A DNA stretch of 64,000 nucleotides from Hemileia vastatrix (Eukaryota; Basidiomycota; Pucciniomycetes; Pucciniales; Zaghouaniaceae): positions 7,539,001 through 7,603,000 of the forward strand of contig JASXTE010000012.1 of NCBI GenBank assembly GCA_030280995.1. The letters are read 5' to 3'. The first letter of the stretch is position 1; every line of letters begins with the position of its first letter. This document shows positions 22,014 through 34,397 of the stretch, in pieces. Both the position numbers and the translations under genes were made by a program. The notes under the pieces were generated by a model. It did no database searches. It saw only the letters and a list, made by a program, of their open reading frames with translations, and was not told the DNA's origin.

Positions 22014-23205
22014 TGTTGGCCGGTAGTCTAGAAGAAGGTGAAAAAAAGATGGTAGAAGGGGAAATAAAGAGGAACTGAAATAAAGAAATATATAAAAAAT
22101 TTAAAGACTTTTAATAAAGATGGACAGGGATCAATGTGGTTAATAAAGTAAGTACAGTTTTATTCTCTCCGTTCAATTATCAACTATGAATACTAAAATA
22201 TTCTTATCACAACCTTTAATATTTTATTTTATTACTTAAATAGGCAGACGCGAAGTTTAAATAGTTGTAAATAAAATGAATTTTATAGTGTAATTAAAAA
22301 ATATGTTGAGTAGTAAGTGATGAGCATAAATGAAATAACACAAGGCCTTATATAGGCAAAGGGACCAATGAGGCGCTACCACTGAGTATATACAAAATAA
22401 TAACAGGATGAAACAAAAAGATAAAAGAAAATGATTGAAACATAACAATGGAGAGAAAAAGATGAAACAAGTAATTCAAATCCCAATTAAGAAAACAATT
22501 TTCACCCACCATTTCCCAAATCATTTAAGTAATATAGTGAGTAATTAAAAAATCTCTGAGACATGAGAACCATGTGAAAAAGTAATCAAATCAAGTATAA
22601 CAATATTTTTTATAGATTTTTTAAGTGAAGCAAATGGAATGTTTTGACGAAACAAAATATTGTAATCAATTTTTGTGTTAGTCTGTAGAAAATTAATAAA
22701 TTGTTTTGACTATGTAATAACTAGTTGAAACAAGTAATTAATTTTTCTACTGAACCAAATTTAGAATTTTAAATTTATTATAATTATTATAATGCATTTA
22801 ATATTCATCACAAATAAGGGTCAAAAAACAACGTCAATAATAATGGATAATTTTGAATATGAAAAAGGGTTCAATTATATATTTAATTTTAAAAATTAAT
22901 GTAATTACAATATAAGATAATTTAATAAGATATAATTATATTATCAACATGTAATTAATTAATTATTCATTAAATACACATAACACCTCTTTATATGGAA
23001 TATAATAATTATTTTAATGTATACTTAATTTATATGATAATAAATTTAGTATAAAATTTACTTTAATTATAAAATAATAATTTAATATAATTTATTATTT
23101 AATATAAATTTAATAAATATACATAAGCTGCAATTATTATGTCATTTATTAACTCCAATAAAATTGTATGTTTATTACTTGGCTCCTGGGACAGCCTGGC
23201 TGACA
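22014..23205 (-). repeat. 3' LTR of the nested gypsy
   Basis: On the plus strand the repeat begins TGTTGGCCGGTAGTCTAG and ends AGCCTGGCTGACA. It pairs with 29908-31099. It should hold the polyadenylation signals of the element. Confidence 0.95.
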
Positions 23206-23217
23206 CTCCCTCACTCC
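23206..23217 (-). other. Polypurine tract of the nested gypsy
   Basis: On the minus strand GGAGTGAGGGAG abuts the 3' LTR directly, the usual site for priming plus-strand DNA synthesis. Confidence 0.75.
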
Positions 23218-23239
23218 AAAAAAAACAATAAAAAAAATG

Positions 23240-23594
23240 CTATGATTTTTTCTTTTTATACTTTTTTAATAGAGTAGGAAGGTTTGAAATTTCTTTACCA
23301 GGTATCCATGCATCATATTCAGATGACTTATTTTTAAATCTCAATAAATACTCAGTACCTCTTTCAGAAGTGATAATTCTATCATTGATAATTTTTATCA
23401 ATTTCTGCAGTTTCTGTGACTTCCTGAGGGTTTTTCTTAGGTCTACCCCTTCTTTTTGGAAATAAGTCACTGTTGGAAGTATAAGGTTTTAACAGGGAAA
23501 TGGGGAAAACAGGATGTTTTCTATCATATGGAGAGTAAAACACAACTTCAAGTGCATTATCTCCAATCATTTTTTTCACAACAAAAGGGCCCAC
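23240..23594 (-). pseudogene. Integrase C-terminus with AT-hook-like motif and chromodomain-like end
   Basis: One frame gives VGPFVVKKMIGDNALEVVF-like SH3 sequence (start GPFVVKK), then KRRGRPKKNPQE, an AT-hook-like RGRP core. After a shift the other frame gives IINDRIITSERGTEYLLRFK and SSEYDAWIPGKEISNLPTLL, a chromodomain-like fold of the kind that guides chromovirus integration to marked chromatin. The frame ends at 23240 in a lysine-rich tail. Between 23595 and 23800 further integrase tail sequence is present with a stop. Confidence 0.75.
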
Positions 23595-23800
23595 AAAAGG
23601 ATCTTTTTATTTGTTGTTACCCTGTAAACTGAAGTGGACAGTAGATATCAACACTTCATCACCTTCTTTAAATGTGTGTTCTTTATGGGATTTATCCCAT
23701 CTTTTCTTCTCATATTCAAATGCTTTATCAATACAAGATTGAGCATGTTTTCTGCACAGTTATTGCATTTGAACAAAAGATTTGACACCAGGGTGTAATT

Positions 23801-24682
23801 CTAATTTAGGCAATTTACTATTGAGTATTTGAGCAGGAGTATGAGGACATAACCTAGCCAAAGCTCAAAAGGTTTCTTTTGAGTAACAGAGTGAACAGTG
23901 CTATTATAAGAAAATTCAAGACCAGGTAATAAGGTGACCCAGTCATGAGTAAATCTGTCATTGTCTTTATATTCTAATCCAAAGGCACAATACCTTCTAA
24001 TCATATCCTCTAGAGTTTGAATCATTCTTTCAGCTAGACCATCAGTTTGGGGATGGTGAGCAGTAGATAATTTTAATTCACAACCACATATATCCATTAG
24101 AGACATCCAGAATTCAGATGTAAATTTTGGATCTCTGTCAGATATAATAGCTCTAGTGAATCCAACTATATTGAACATATTACACCACCATAAGAAAGCC
24201 AAGTCTTTGGTGGAGACATCCTTATGGGTGGGGACAAATTTGCACATTTTAGTAAATCTATCCACTATTACCCAACAAGAATTATAATTTTCTTTACCTT
24301 CAATAGGAAGACAAGTGAAAAAATCCATATTAATGATTTGCCAGGGAGCATCAGGTGCTTCAATTTGCTGTAATAACCCTGCTCTCTCACCAGTCATTCT
24401 TTTAGATTTCTGGCATGAATCACAAGATTCAACATATAATTTTGCATCTTCAGACATATTAGCCCACCAAGCAGTGTTTTTGAGTCTAATCAGTGTCTTC
24501 TCAAGATCAAAATGACCAGCTAATATGTCATCATGACAAAGTTTGAGGATAATTTCTTTCATAGAAGGAGAAATTACAATTACATTAGTAAGCTTTCTTC
24601 TATAATAAATATATCCATCTTCAATAGAAAACTTTCCCTTAATTAAAGCATTCTGATATTTAGCAGGAAGAGTTTTAATCAA
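23801..24682 (-). pseudogene. Integrase of the nested gypsy
   Basis: The N-terminal zinc-binding region shows CHDDILAGHFDLEKTL and CDSCQKSKR. The core keeps all three catalytic acids: Asp in INMDFFTCLP, Asp in ISDRDPKFTSEFW and Glu in HHPQTDGLAERMIQTLE. FSYNSTVHSVTQKKPFELW follows. The frame is open for 293 codons and is left at WLGYVL, where a frameshift diverts it. The domain itself looks intact; the polyprotein does not. The apparent ATG is internal to the polyprotein. Confidence 0.9.
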
Positions 24683-24766
24683 TGCCTGAATAGAAGCATT
24701 TTTAGGATCATTTAAGATAGTAACTAATTTAATTAAATCAGAATCCTTATCATATGAATTTAGAAT

Positions 24767-25291
24767 TTATTTTAATAACTCTTTTTTTATATCAACTATA
24801 AATATACCATGGATATGAACAGTATCATCTTCAGGTACATAGGCAGGATTTGAGTCATTATTTGGCAGAGGCAATCTGGACAGCATATCAACATTGGAGT
24901 GAAAATTTCCAGCCCTATGGATAATTGTCATCCGTCCTCTGTATTCTTGAACAGCAAGTTGCCACCTGAACATATGTCTGTTAGGTGTTTTTAGGTTTAA
25001 GAGGGACTTCACTGCACTACAGTCAGTTACCAATTCAAACTTTTGGTCATATAGATAGTAATGAAGCTTCTCAAGAGCCCAAACAACTGCTAAGCACTCT
25101 AATTGAGTGGCACCATATTTCAATTCACTATTTCTCAAGGTTCTTGAAATATAACAAATTACAACCTCTGAGGATTTATCATTTATAATTTGTTTCTGGT
25201 GAAGGGAAGCACCCAGACCAACAAAGCTAGCATCTGTGTATAGGACAAAAGGTTTGTTGAAATCTTGAAGAGCCAATATAGGGGCTGTCAT
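24767..25291 (-). pseudogene. RNase H of the nested gypsy
   Basis: Motifs are KPFVLYTDASFVGLGASL (first Asp), GATQLECLAVVWALEKLH (Glu), FELVTDCSAVKSLL (second Asp) and HRAGNFHSNVDMLSR, where the usual NxxAD/NxxVD is retained. The frame ends at TAA (24767-24769) before integrase in the same polyprotein. Upstream, a stop (TGA near 25356) separates it from reverse transcriptase in the sequence LTKLT-stop-KDVAFLW. Confidence 0.9.
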
Positions 25292-25357
25292 TAAGCAACT
25301 TTTTAATGTATCAAAAGCTTTTTGACAGTCATTATTCCAGAGAAAGGCAACATCTTT

Positions 25358-26266
25358 TCAGGTCAGTTTTGTAAGAGGCAAGGCTATGAACTGATAATTT
25401 TTAATATATTGTCTATAATAGCCACACATACCCAAAAAACTTTGGATTTCTCTTACAGAAGTTGGTGCTTTCACATTTTGAATGGCAGCAACTTTGTTTT
25501 GGTCTACACAAATTTGTAAGCCTGACACAACATGGCCAAGGACTTTCAAGGATTTAAAACCAAATTTACACTTTTTTAAGGACAAGGTCATATTGATTTC
25601 ATCCATTTTTTGGAAAACTCTATTTAAGTGAATCATATGTTCATCAAAAGTTTTGGAAAAAATTATAATTTCATCAATATAAACCATGAGCCACCCTTCA
25701 ATTATTTCTTGATGGAAAGTGTTATCCATGACTTTTTGAAAAACTGAAGGAGAATTTTTAGGGCCAAATGGCATCCTAACATACTTATATATTCCCATAT
25801 GAGTAGCAATTAGTAAAAAACTTTGTGAATTTTTCTCAACAGGAATTTGATGATAACCTTTATTGCCATCCAGACAACTAATAAATTTTGCACCCTGTAA
25901 GGTAGCATGAATTGAATTAATTCTGGGCAAAGGATATATATCATCCACAGTATAAGTGTTTAATGCTCTGTAATCTCCACATAATCTATCCTTATCCTTT
26001 TCATAAGAAATAAAGACTGGGGATATGACACAATATTTTTGGGTGACATCCACTTTCTCAATAATATTCATTTTTAATAAGGTAGAAATATTATCCTCAA
26101 TATCCTTTCTTTTTGTTGGAGAAGCAGGATATGGTTTTTTCTTAAGACTAGGAGGAATATCACTCAAGTTAAAGGATAAAGTAATTTTAATTTCATCCTT
26201 AACAACTCGTAGGACATGAGAACCATGAGCAAAAGCCATAGGGAAAGAGGTAATTGAGGCAATCAT
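25358..26266 (-). pseudogene. Reverse transcriptase of the nested gypsy
   Basis: The 302-codon frame carries KDRLCGDYRALNTYTVDDIY, the block around the first catalytic Asp (ISCLDGNKGYHQIPV), RMPFGPKNSPSVFQKVMD, and the active-site box, which reads VYIDEIIIFS instead of the usual YIDD. The second box aspartate is thus Glu, a change likely to weaken or abolish catalysis. LGHVVSGLQI and IQSFLGMCGYYRQYIKNY complete the connection. A deletion relative to copy 1 has removed sequence between the protease-distal region and this ORF near 26260. Confidence 0.92.
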
Positions 26267-27362
26267 TTTCTGGGTCCAATTTCACTCCAAACATGGTTAA
26301 AATATCATTACCCATTATAAACCAATTGCTTAAATTATCATTTTTCATGACAACAAATTCACAAATAGCTCTGACAAAACCACCTTTATATTTGAAGAAT
26401 ACAGAGGTTTTGTATTTGCCAATAGGAATCAATGTAGAACCATACCCTCTCCATTTTTCAGAAGTTATAGGTAATAATTTACTCAAATAATCCTTATCTA
26501 CTGAAGCTAAAGCCTTTTCAGAGACTACACTTCTTCAAGCACCAGAGTCAAGAACTATATCAACATTTTTACCATCAATGATAACAGGTGCTTTCAAGGG
26601 GGATATGGCTATAGAATTGTTAGTAATATCTTTAATTATTTCAGCATTTTCCACTGAAGATAAATCCAATACACATTCTTCAGATATATTATCTAAATAA
26701 TGGACATCCTGTTCTAACATTAAAACATCTTTAACAGAGTCATTGCCATAGGAGATATTACTTTCACAATCACTAGAAGAATTATTGATATCAATTTCAG
26801 CTTCATCAGTGTCTTCATTTTGTTCAGCAAGATGAATTTTCTTGTCACAAACATGACCCTTTTGCCACGGTTTGTTACATTTATAACAAGTATTTTTTGC
26901 ATATTTTTTAGGTGCAACTGGGGCAGAGGGTTTACCAGATTTTTCTGGGAGATTTGTAGAAGGTTTATTCTGATCATTATAAGATTTACCAAGGTAATTC
27001 TTTGGTTCATATCTATGGTTGAGTAGTACCTCATTACAGATATTAATGAAAGAGGAATTTTCCCTTACATGCTCAGTTCTAGCGACAATCAAATCTCTAA
27101 GAGAATTTGGTAATTTATACAAGATTTTATCTCTCCAAATATCATAATCCATCTTTGGATCAATTGCTCTTAGGATTTTTGTTACTTTCATAAGAAAAAC
27201 AATGGTCTTTTCAACAGAGGATGATACATATCTAGTATTCTCATACAGTCTTTGCTGAGCTAACCTGAATTTTGAACCACCAAACTGATTCTCAATCAAG
27301 GATTTCCAATCATTCCAAGTATAATGATTGTTATCTAAAAGGACAGATTCATACCACATCAA
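26199..27362 (-). pseudogene. Capsid-like, zinc-knuckle and protease region of the nested gypsy
   Basis: From 27362 the frame has the capsid-like region (WKSLIENQFGGSKFRLAQQR), the zinc knuckle CYKCNKPWQKGHVC and an acidic linker, then the protease motif VLDSGA followed by TGA (26536). Copy 1 has GGSVV after DSGA, so a glycine codon has become a stop. The frame continues as SVVSEKALASVD into FIMGNDILTMFGVKLDPEN at about 26260, where it collides with the reverse transcriptase frame through a deletion. Confidence 0.88.
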
Positions 27363-27574
27363 GGCTAAATTGGAAAATAAAGAAATTAGCTTAGAAACAA
27401 TTTCCTCATCAGGTAGTTTATAAGATCTCTTTAACTTATCAATTCTTTGGATAAAGTGTTGCCAATCAGAAGAAGAATCACCATAAAGGTAGGATATTGG
27501 TCCAACTTAAGCCAATTTTTCTGACTACTGGGATGGTTCATTTTTTGGTTTGAATTATTCATCATTAATAATTC

Positions 27575-28534
27575 CTAAAGTTTAGCCAGGTGTTCAGAAA
27601 TTTCATTATTTACAGAAACAGCTGGTGCATGACCATCACAAGATTTTTTACTAGTAGCAGAAGATTTTACAGACTCATTGTCAGTTTGTTTAATGGTTGA
27701 AATATGAGGAAGAAAGGAGGAACTCTGCTCAGGTTCTTTTTCTTTATTTTTATGCAGCTTATGGACAGCATTCCCATTTATACCATTATTGATGGTTAAG
27801 GTTGAGAATTTTTCCTGCAGGTCAGACACATAGTTTCTTATCCTTGGAATTTCAGACATCTGGCCATTTACTTTTGCAAGAGATAAAACATTTCTGTCCT
27901 CAGAAACTGTGTGTTTGGCACTTAGTGCATGGAAATCATTCTTTAGCTTTTTAAACTCATTTTGTAGAGATTTTATTTCACTTTTTAATGAATAATTTTC
28001 TTCAATAAGGGGTTTCAATTCACTCAAGGTTTTATGTAGATTGATATTTTTATCTGAGATACCTCTATGGTCACTCCTTATTTGTTTTTGTTGGCTAAGA
28101 ACAATATTCAAGGTTTCTTTGATTTTAAAATAAGCTGTATCCTGTACAGAAGAACTTACTTTACATTGCAAGTGCAAATTATTTAATCTATAATTCTCAT
28201 GGATTAACACATCTCTCAAATGTTTGTCTTTCACAACATTAAAATCAAGGGTATCTTTCAATATTTCTTCAGAAGTTTTCTCAATTAAGGTATAGACTTC
28301 AGGGGAAACAGAATCATTCATAATTGCAAGAGAAGGATTAATTAAAGAAGTAGAAGTCAAATGTAAAGTTTCATCAAATGATAATTTGCTAATTACATTA
28401 ATAGGGCTACTAGTTGCAGGAAGCTGTCTTTTAACAGGTTTAACTGTTCTTTCACCATTCTCAATAATATTACCTGCAGAAGAAGACTTATTAGAAAAAA
28501 TTCCCAAGTGACTATCAACCAAATTACTTACCAT
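27575..28534 (-). pseudogene. Gag coiled-coil region (ORF-B start) of the nested gypsy
   Basis: ORF-B starts at the ATG 28534-28532, embedded in CCATGG and overlapping the ORF-A stop, as in copy 1. It is hydrophilic with coiled-coil-like runs such as SLKSEIKSLQNEFKKLKNDF. It ends at TAG after EHLAKL, where copy 1 has a Gln codon (CAG to TAG). A one-base loss near 27483 then shifts the frame before the capsid-like part. The same frame is also open upstream of the ATG to 28858. Confidence 0.82.
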
Positions 28535-29207
28535 GGCAGAGGAGGAAACTTCCACTGAGATTGAGTTTGGGATTGGGCTTGGGCCTTCTTTCTCCTGCCT
28601 TGTTGGTAAGGATGAGGAGGAGGATGGAAATTGGGTGTTCTGGATGGGCCAGGTTGATGATGAGGAGGATTTTGCACATTCTGCTGGTAGTGACTCATTG
28701 GATAATCCCATTTCCTTTGCTCTACTTCCAGAGTACTTTGATTTTGGGTGAAGGAGCTGGGGGGCTGCGAAGATTGAGCCTGAAACTGAGGCTGATTGGG
28801 AGGCAACTGAGGAGGGGCTGGGCCTGATTTTGGTTCCTGAGTTCCTGAACTTGATCACACAAGGTGTCTACTTTGCCTTGTATTTCATGTTTTCTGTCTT
28901 CAGTTCTTTGATGTGAATGGACAGATTGCTGATTTGCTGGGGCAGAATAAGTTTTTTTATTTTGAATCCTTTCGGAAGACCTTCTTGAGGTACTGGAGGT
29001 TTTACTTCCTTCTGTTGTGCTGGGGGAAGGGGGTTTGATTTGTTTACTTCTCCTGTCATTTCCACATCCTGAATTATGTGAATTTTTCTTGTTAGCATAA
29101 GATTTTTTATGTTAAAATTTAGAAGAACTCACATTATCAGCATCATAATCAATTTCAATTTCATCCACTTGCATGTTATCAATACTCTCAGCGAATTTGT
29201 TGGACAT
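28528..29207 (-). pseudogene. ORF-A of the nested gypsy, intron conserved, frameshifted
   Basis: Exon 1 is 29207-29133 (25 codons, MSNKFAESIDNMQVDEIEID), the intron is 29132-29069 (64 bp, donor GTGAGT, acceptor TTCAG) and exon 2 starts with DVEMTG. A single-base loss at KYKAK (about 28868) shifts the frame; the Pro/Gln-rich tail continues to KFPPLPW and TAA (28530-28528). Exon and intron lengths equal those of copy 1. Confidence 0.72.
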
Positions 29208-29907
29208 AATAGTGGGAAGATTAATTAATTTCTTAAAAAAAAAATTAATAAAATTCAGTTAATAATTTGCTCAAAATATTAAAAAAAAATTTTATTAATT
29301 AAATTATATAAAAAAAATTGTTTTTAATATAAAGTAATATTTATAAAAAAAATTAATAATATGGACTGAAAAGGAAAATTGGGAATAAACAATTAAGTTA
29401 TTTTCAACCAATTAATTAAATTTCCAAAATTAAATATGGCAATATATGGGAATAAGTACAAAGTACTATTTAAGTCAAACAAAATTAAACCAAAATTAAT
29501 AAAAAAAAATTAATTTAATAATTCAATTTTTATTAATAATAATGTTAATTTCTTCTAGGACTAAGAGGAATTCAACACTCTATAATGGTCAACTAGGAAA
29601 AAAAATTATATATAATAAATGAACACTTACACTCAGTGACTCAGCACAAGGCCACAATCACTGTTATTGCAGTAAAAAATCTAGTATAAGAGTTGATAGG
29701 AGAAAAGGTTGACTTACAGTAGTGATCGTTAAATCACCCACAAAAATATACAACTTTTAAGAATATATAAACTTAAAAGTTAGATCCCCGGTTCGATTCA
29801 CGTTCACGGAAAAAGTTCTACTTTTTGCGCAAGGTAGTCCATGCGTTATGACCTTCGTCCAAAAAGTCGTAAAAGTCAATCGTTGATTATTCAGAAGGGT
29901 CCCCAAT
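29208..29907 (-). other. Leader and primer-binding-like site of the nested gypsy
   Basis: Two bases inside the 5' LTR, the minus strand reads TGGGGACCC (29905-29897), which could pair with a tRNA 3' end carrying CCA; I cannot name the tRNA. The rest is AT-rich untranslated leader with a conserved CGATCACTACTGTAAGTC segment near 29729. Confidence 0.55.
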
Positions 29908-31099
29908 TGTCGGCCGGTCGTCTAGAAGAAGGTGAAAAAAGAAGGTAGAAGGGGAAATAAAGAGGAACTGAAATAAAGAAATATATAAAAAATTTAAAGA
30001 CTTTTAATAAAGATGGACAGGGATCAATGTGGTTAATAAAGTAAGTACAGTTTTATTCTCTCTGTTCAATTATCAACTATTAATACTAAAATATTCTTAT
30101 CACAACCTTTAATATTTTATTTTATTACTTAAATAGGCAGACGCGCAGTTTAAATAGTTGTAAATAAAATGAATTTTATAGTGTAATTAAAAAATATGTT
30201 GAGTAGTAAGTGATGAGCATAAATGAAATAACACAAGGCCTTTTATAGGCAAAGGGACCAATGAGGTGCTACCACTGAGTATATACAAAATAATAATAGG
30301 ATGAAACAAAAAGATAAAAGACTATAATTGAAACATAACAATGGAGAGAAAAAGATGAAACAAGTAATTAAAATCCCAATTAAGAAAATAATTTTCACAC
30401 CACCATTTCCCAAGTCATTTAATTAATATAGTGAGTAATTAAAAAATCTTTGAGACATGAGAACCATGTGAAAAAGTAATCAAATCAAGTATAACAATAT
30501 TTTTTATAGATTTTTTAAGTGAAGCAAATGGAATGTTTTGACGCAACAAAATATTGTAATCAATTTTTGTGTTAGTCTGTAGAAAATTAATAAATTGTTT
30601 TGACTATGTAATAACTAGTTGAAAAAAGTAATTAATTTTTCTACTGAACCAAATTTAGAATTTTAAATTTATTATAATTATTATAATGCATTTAATATTC
30701 ATCACAAATAAGGGTCAAAAAACAACGTCAATAATAATGGATAATTTTGAATATGAAAAAGGGTTCAATTATATATTTAATTTTAAAAATTAATGTAATT
30801 ACAATATAAGATAATTTAATAAGATATAATTATATTATCAACATGTAATTAATTAATTATTCATTAAATACACATAACGCCTCTTTATATGGAATATAAT
30901 AATTATTTTAATGTATACTTAATTTATATGATAATAAATTTAGTATAAAATTTATTTTAATTATAAAATAATATTTTAATATAATTTATTATGTAACATA
31001 AATTTAATAAATATACATAATCTGCAATTATTATGTCATTTATTAACTCCAATAAAATTGTATGTTTATTACTTGGCTCCTGGGACAGCCTGGCTGACA
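29908..31099 (-). repeat. 5' LTR of the nested gypsy
   Basis: The 1192 bp repeat begins TGTCGGCCGGTCGTCTAG on the plus strand and ends AGCCTGGCTGACA, followed by the AAAAA duplication. It should contain the promoter of the element. Confidence 0.95.
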
Positions 31100-32612
31100 A
31101 AAAAGCTGACACAAATGCAAGCATGCTGGGAAGAGCTTTTAAGTAGCATCAATTTTTCTGTTCAATTATGACCAGGAAAGAAAATTGGATAAACTGATTC
31201 ACTAATGAAACACCCTGACTTGCACACAGAAACAAACCAGTTACAAACTGTTGTCATTACTTTGCTGAGGGGGGATCTTTAAGAGGGGCTAATCCTATAT
31301 GAAGTGGAATTGGTGGAGGAGGATTTGATGGAATGGGTAAGGAGGGGGAAGAAAAAGAATGAGTGAGTGCAGGAGGTAGTGAAGGCATTCTTATCAAAGG
31401 GTGTCTTGGTAAGGAAAGGATTTGAGGAGTATCACTTGTAAGGGAAAGTGCTGTACTGAAATGGTAGGATAGTGGTACAAAATTATGAAGAGCTAAAGAG
31501 GAAGGTGATTAAATTAAGGCATGACTCTGCAATGGCAGGAAAACAAAGACCACTGAAGAAAGTTAAGCTGTTGAATATTACCTTTTACTGAAAGTCCATA
31601 AAGGCATAGTTCCAGTGCTGTTTAGCAGAATTTAACTCTTTTAAGAAGAAAAAATTTAGCCCAAAGGTGGCATCACTAGCCCCATTAAGTATCTCTGAGC
31701 AGCAACAATAGGAGCTCTCTTATGATATCATAATGGAGTTACCCAAGTTGAAAGGAAGGAATGCTATCCTCACAGTAGTTGACTGCTGAACCAAGATGAT
31801 GCACTTTTTCCCCACCACTACCAAAGTCATATCACAGGGTATTGCAGACTTAATGGTTGTACATTTCTGTAAGTTACATGGATCGCCTAACAGAATAGTA
31901 TCAGATTGTTGAAGTACTTTTTACTCTAAGTTACTTCAAGAAATGTATGAGCAACTAAATATTAATCCCATTGTGTCAAAAGCATGGAATACACAGACTG
32001 ATGGGAGATCTAAGATAGTGAATAAGCAATTGAAAAATAGTTATGCCATTTCATTAACTGTCAGAAAGAGAATTTTGTGCAGCTGCTACCATTAGATAAG
32101 TTCTCATACAATAACCAGACACATTCTTCAACAGTCATTTCATCTTTCTATTCTAACTATGGATGCCATCCAAAATTCTCAATTATTACCTCATAACATT
32201 GAAAGTTACAGGAGCTGAAGAAAAGATTTATAAAATACCAATTATATATCAAGATTTAGAAGTAGTGATCATATTATCTCAAAAGTAAATGAAGTGCTAT
32301 CATGATGAAGGGAAAACCCAGAACTAGGAACTACATGTAGGCTCTGAGGTTTGGCTAAGCTCACCATTCCTTTTTATATTACACCCAAGTGCTAAACTAG
32401 ATCAAAAGAAGGTGGGCCCATTTAATATCAAGCACAAAATATCTGACTCAGCATATGAATTAGAGCTACCAATTTCAACACCCAGTGTTCAATATTTCAT
32501 TACTCACAAAGTTCCAAGAAGATATAATACCAGGGCTCCCCAAAGAGCCACCAGCACTACACAGGGTAAAAAAATGACTACTTCTAGGAAATTAGTTTTT
32601 GATAAACCTTAG
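31100..32612 (+). pseudogene. RNase H end, integrase and C-terminus of the old gypsy
   Basis: After the nested element the frame resumes with QACWEELLSSINFSV and MKHPDLHTETNQ. Integrase traces follow in shifting frames: LMGDLR preceded by HGIHRL (the HPQTDG block), then FSYNNQTHSSTVISSFYSNY, the conserved region after the catalytic Glu. The last open piece (32412-32612) starts VGPFNIKHKISDSAYELELP, the SH3-like tail of gypsy integrases, and ends in a basic, Thr-rich stretch with stop at 32612. Stops and shifts are frequent. Confidence 0.7.
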
Positions 32613-34397
32613 AGTAACCCATGAAGTAATATTTAAGGAACCCTATAGTAGATTCTTGATCTTTTTACATTAATAATTCACCCTAGTATTTTGAATAATC
32701 TGAGAAATCAGAGTAGACAAAAACTCAATCAGAGAAAGTGTTTGAATGACAAAAGCTTTTCAATAACCAAAATTTAAAATTTTACTAAACCTCATGGCAA
32801 TTTCAAATAATTTTTTTACTCAAATTTCATAAATGTAGCTAAATAATTATTTAAATGGCTTAAATTATGAGGAAAAAATCCCTTAATGATACAATTTCCT
32901 ATTTAAAGTAACCTAGAAGATACTTCAAGTTAATTTATTCTACTTATTATATTTGAATTTAAATAGGTGTTTATTAATATAAATTATAGAAAGAAAAAAC
33001 ATAAGAGATTTTAAGCAACAATTACGCACAAAGTTCTATAAGTAAATTTTCTCAGTAATGTCAAAGTAGAATTTTGGATTTGATTTAAATCTGCAGTGAT
33101 TATTAAAATTAAGTCCAGCCACATAAAATGCTACAATTACATTGGAAACTTAAATTTATAAAATAAGTATATTTATATATTTTATCATCATAATAAGTCT
33201 TTACAAAACCAACAAACAATAATTTAATTTCATAAATTTAATGATATTAGAGCTATCTAAAATGTGCATATAAAAATATTTTGTTATTAATTCATAAGAA
33301 TTTGAAATATTTCTGACAAGTTAATTAAACAAACCATAATAGGGGGTATCAAAGTTTGAAATTTTCAATTATTCAAAAGTTACTTCATGAAAAAAATTAA
33401 ACTAAAGATTCAAAAATATATCTCATTAAGAAGGTACTTTCGTGGCACAATATTCCATATAAGAAAAACTAATCATAGTTCATTTGGTGGAAAAAAGATA
33501 TATTTTAATATGAAAGATTTCTAACTTTTATACCCCCTAATAAGTCTGCTTGTGAGTTATGTTTTCCATAAAAATAAAATAAGGTTATAAAAGCTGAATG
33601 TTTAAATAAAAAAAAGTCCCTCATATTAATAATGCAATTTTTATTTTCACAATGGAAGAACAAAGTAAAGTAAAAAAAATTTATTTTTTCATGCACACAA
33701 AAAGATTTTTTTATCAATTCATCATTTTTATTGAATTTTCTGTATAATATAACACAATTCACAAGAAAAATAAAATTATTTTACATGCAGGAAAATTTTA
33801 GCCCATAACAGGATTTCATACTTCAATAAATAATAGGGACCTTCTAGCAGGTTCCAAATTATTCTTCTGGAAATAAAAACAAGGCTTTACTAATATATCA
33901 AAATCATATTAGATCTAAGGGTTGAAATATATATTCATATGCAAAAATTAATTTTCAAGGTAATTGTTCAGGGTAAGATAAATTTTCACCCACAATTAAA
34001 GTAGAACAAAGCTCTTCAAGAGGTTCAATTGATGGTGGTACATCATTCAAGCAAAGTAATTAAAAAATTTAAGTCAAAAATATTAACAATAAGCTTTTAG
34101 TCTCTCATTAGAGCCCTAGAATAAAAATTTATTAATCTGTTATGAAATCTATTAAGACCATTTTAATTGTAAATATTTTATAAAAATTATTTACCATAAT
34201 TTCAAGAAAAAAAATTATTATGACTAAAATGAAGAATTTAGCTAAAAGTTTAATGTATATGAAATTATTAATATTTTTCAATATTCAAATTAATTTTGTT
34301 CATTTTTTTGATATCTCAGAAATTTTTTTTTTCAATATATCATTTAACCCCATTACAAAGTTCCTTTAAAGAGTTAAAAATCTGTCAAATTTATAAA
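32613..34397. other. AT-rich DNA with one MITE
   Basis: Apart from the MITE at 33341-33538 I see no gene or LTR here. It may include the lost 3' LTR of the old gypsy, but no paired repeat is visible. Confidence 0.4.
33341..33538. mobile_element. Harbinger-type MITE, copy a (198 bp)
   Basis: It starts AGGGGGTATCAAAGTTTGAA and ends with ATACCCCCT, flanked by AAT on both sides (33338-33340, 33539-33541). The family has four copies in the window; a GTGGCACAATATTCCATAT-like core is shared. Confidence 0.88.

Larger units (their letters stand above)
22014..31099 (-). mobile_element. Nested Ty3/gypsy chromovirus, full-length but inactivated
   Basis: Two LTRs of equal length (1192 bp) bound a 6.7 kb interior coding on the minus strand: ORF-A, ORF-B gag, protease, reverse transcriptase, RNase H, integrase and a chromodomain-like tail. 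Flanks are AAAAA at 22009-22013 and 31100-31104, a 5-bp target duplication as expected. The LTRs differ at roughly two dozen positions by eye, so the insertion is old enough for mutations to accumulate but much younger than its host element. It carries a polypurine tract and a primer-binding-like site in the right places. Confidence 0.95.
19736..32612 (+). mobile_element. Old plus-strand Ty3/gypsy element, split by the 22014-31099 insertion
   Basis: In order on the plus strand: zinc knuckle (about 19755), decayed spacer, reverse transcriptase (20914-21437), first half of RNase H (21700-22013), then after the nested element the second half of RNase H (31100-31260), integrase (31700-32210) and a C-terminal piece (32412-32612). 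The domain order is that of Ty3/gypsy. Frameshifts and stops are dense throughout. Its own LTRs are not recognised. The RNase H frame rejoins exactly across the nested element once one copy of the AAAAA duplication is removed. Confidence 0.85.
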
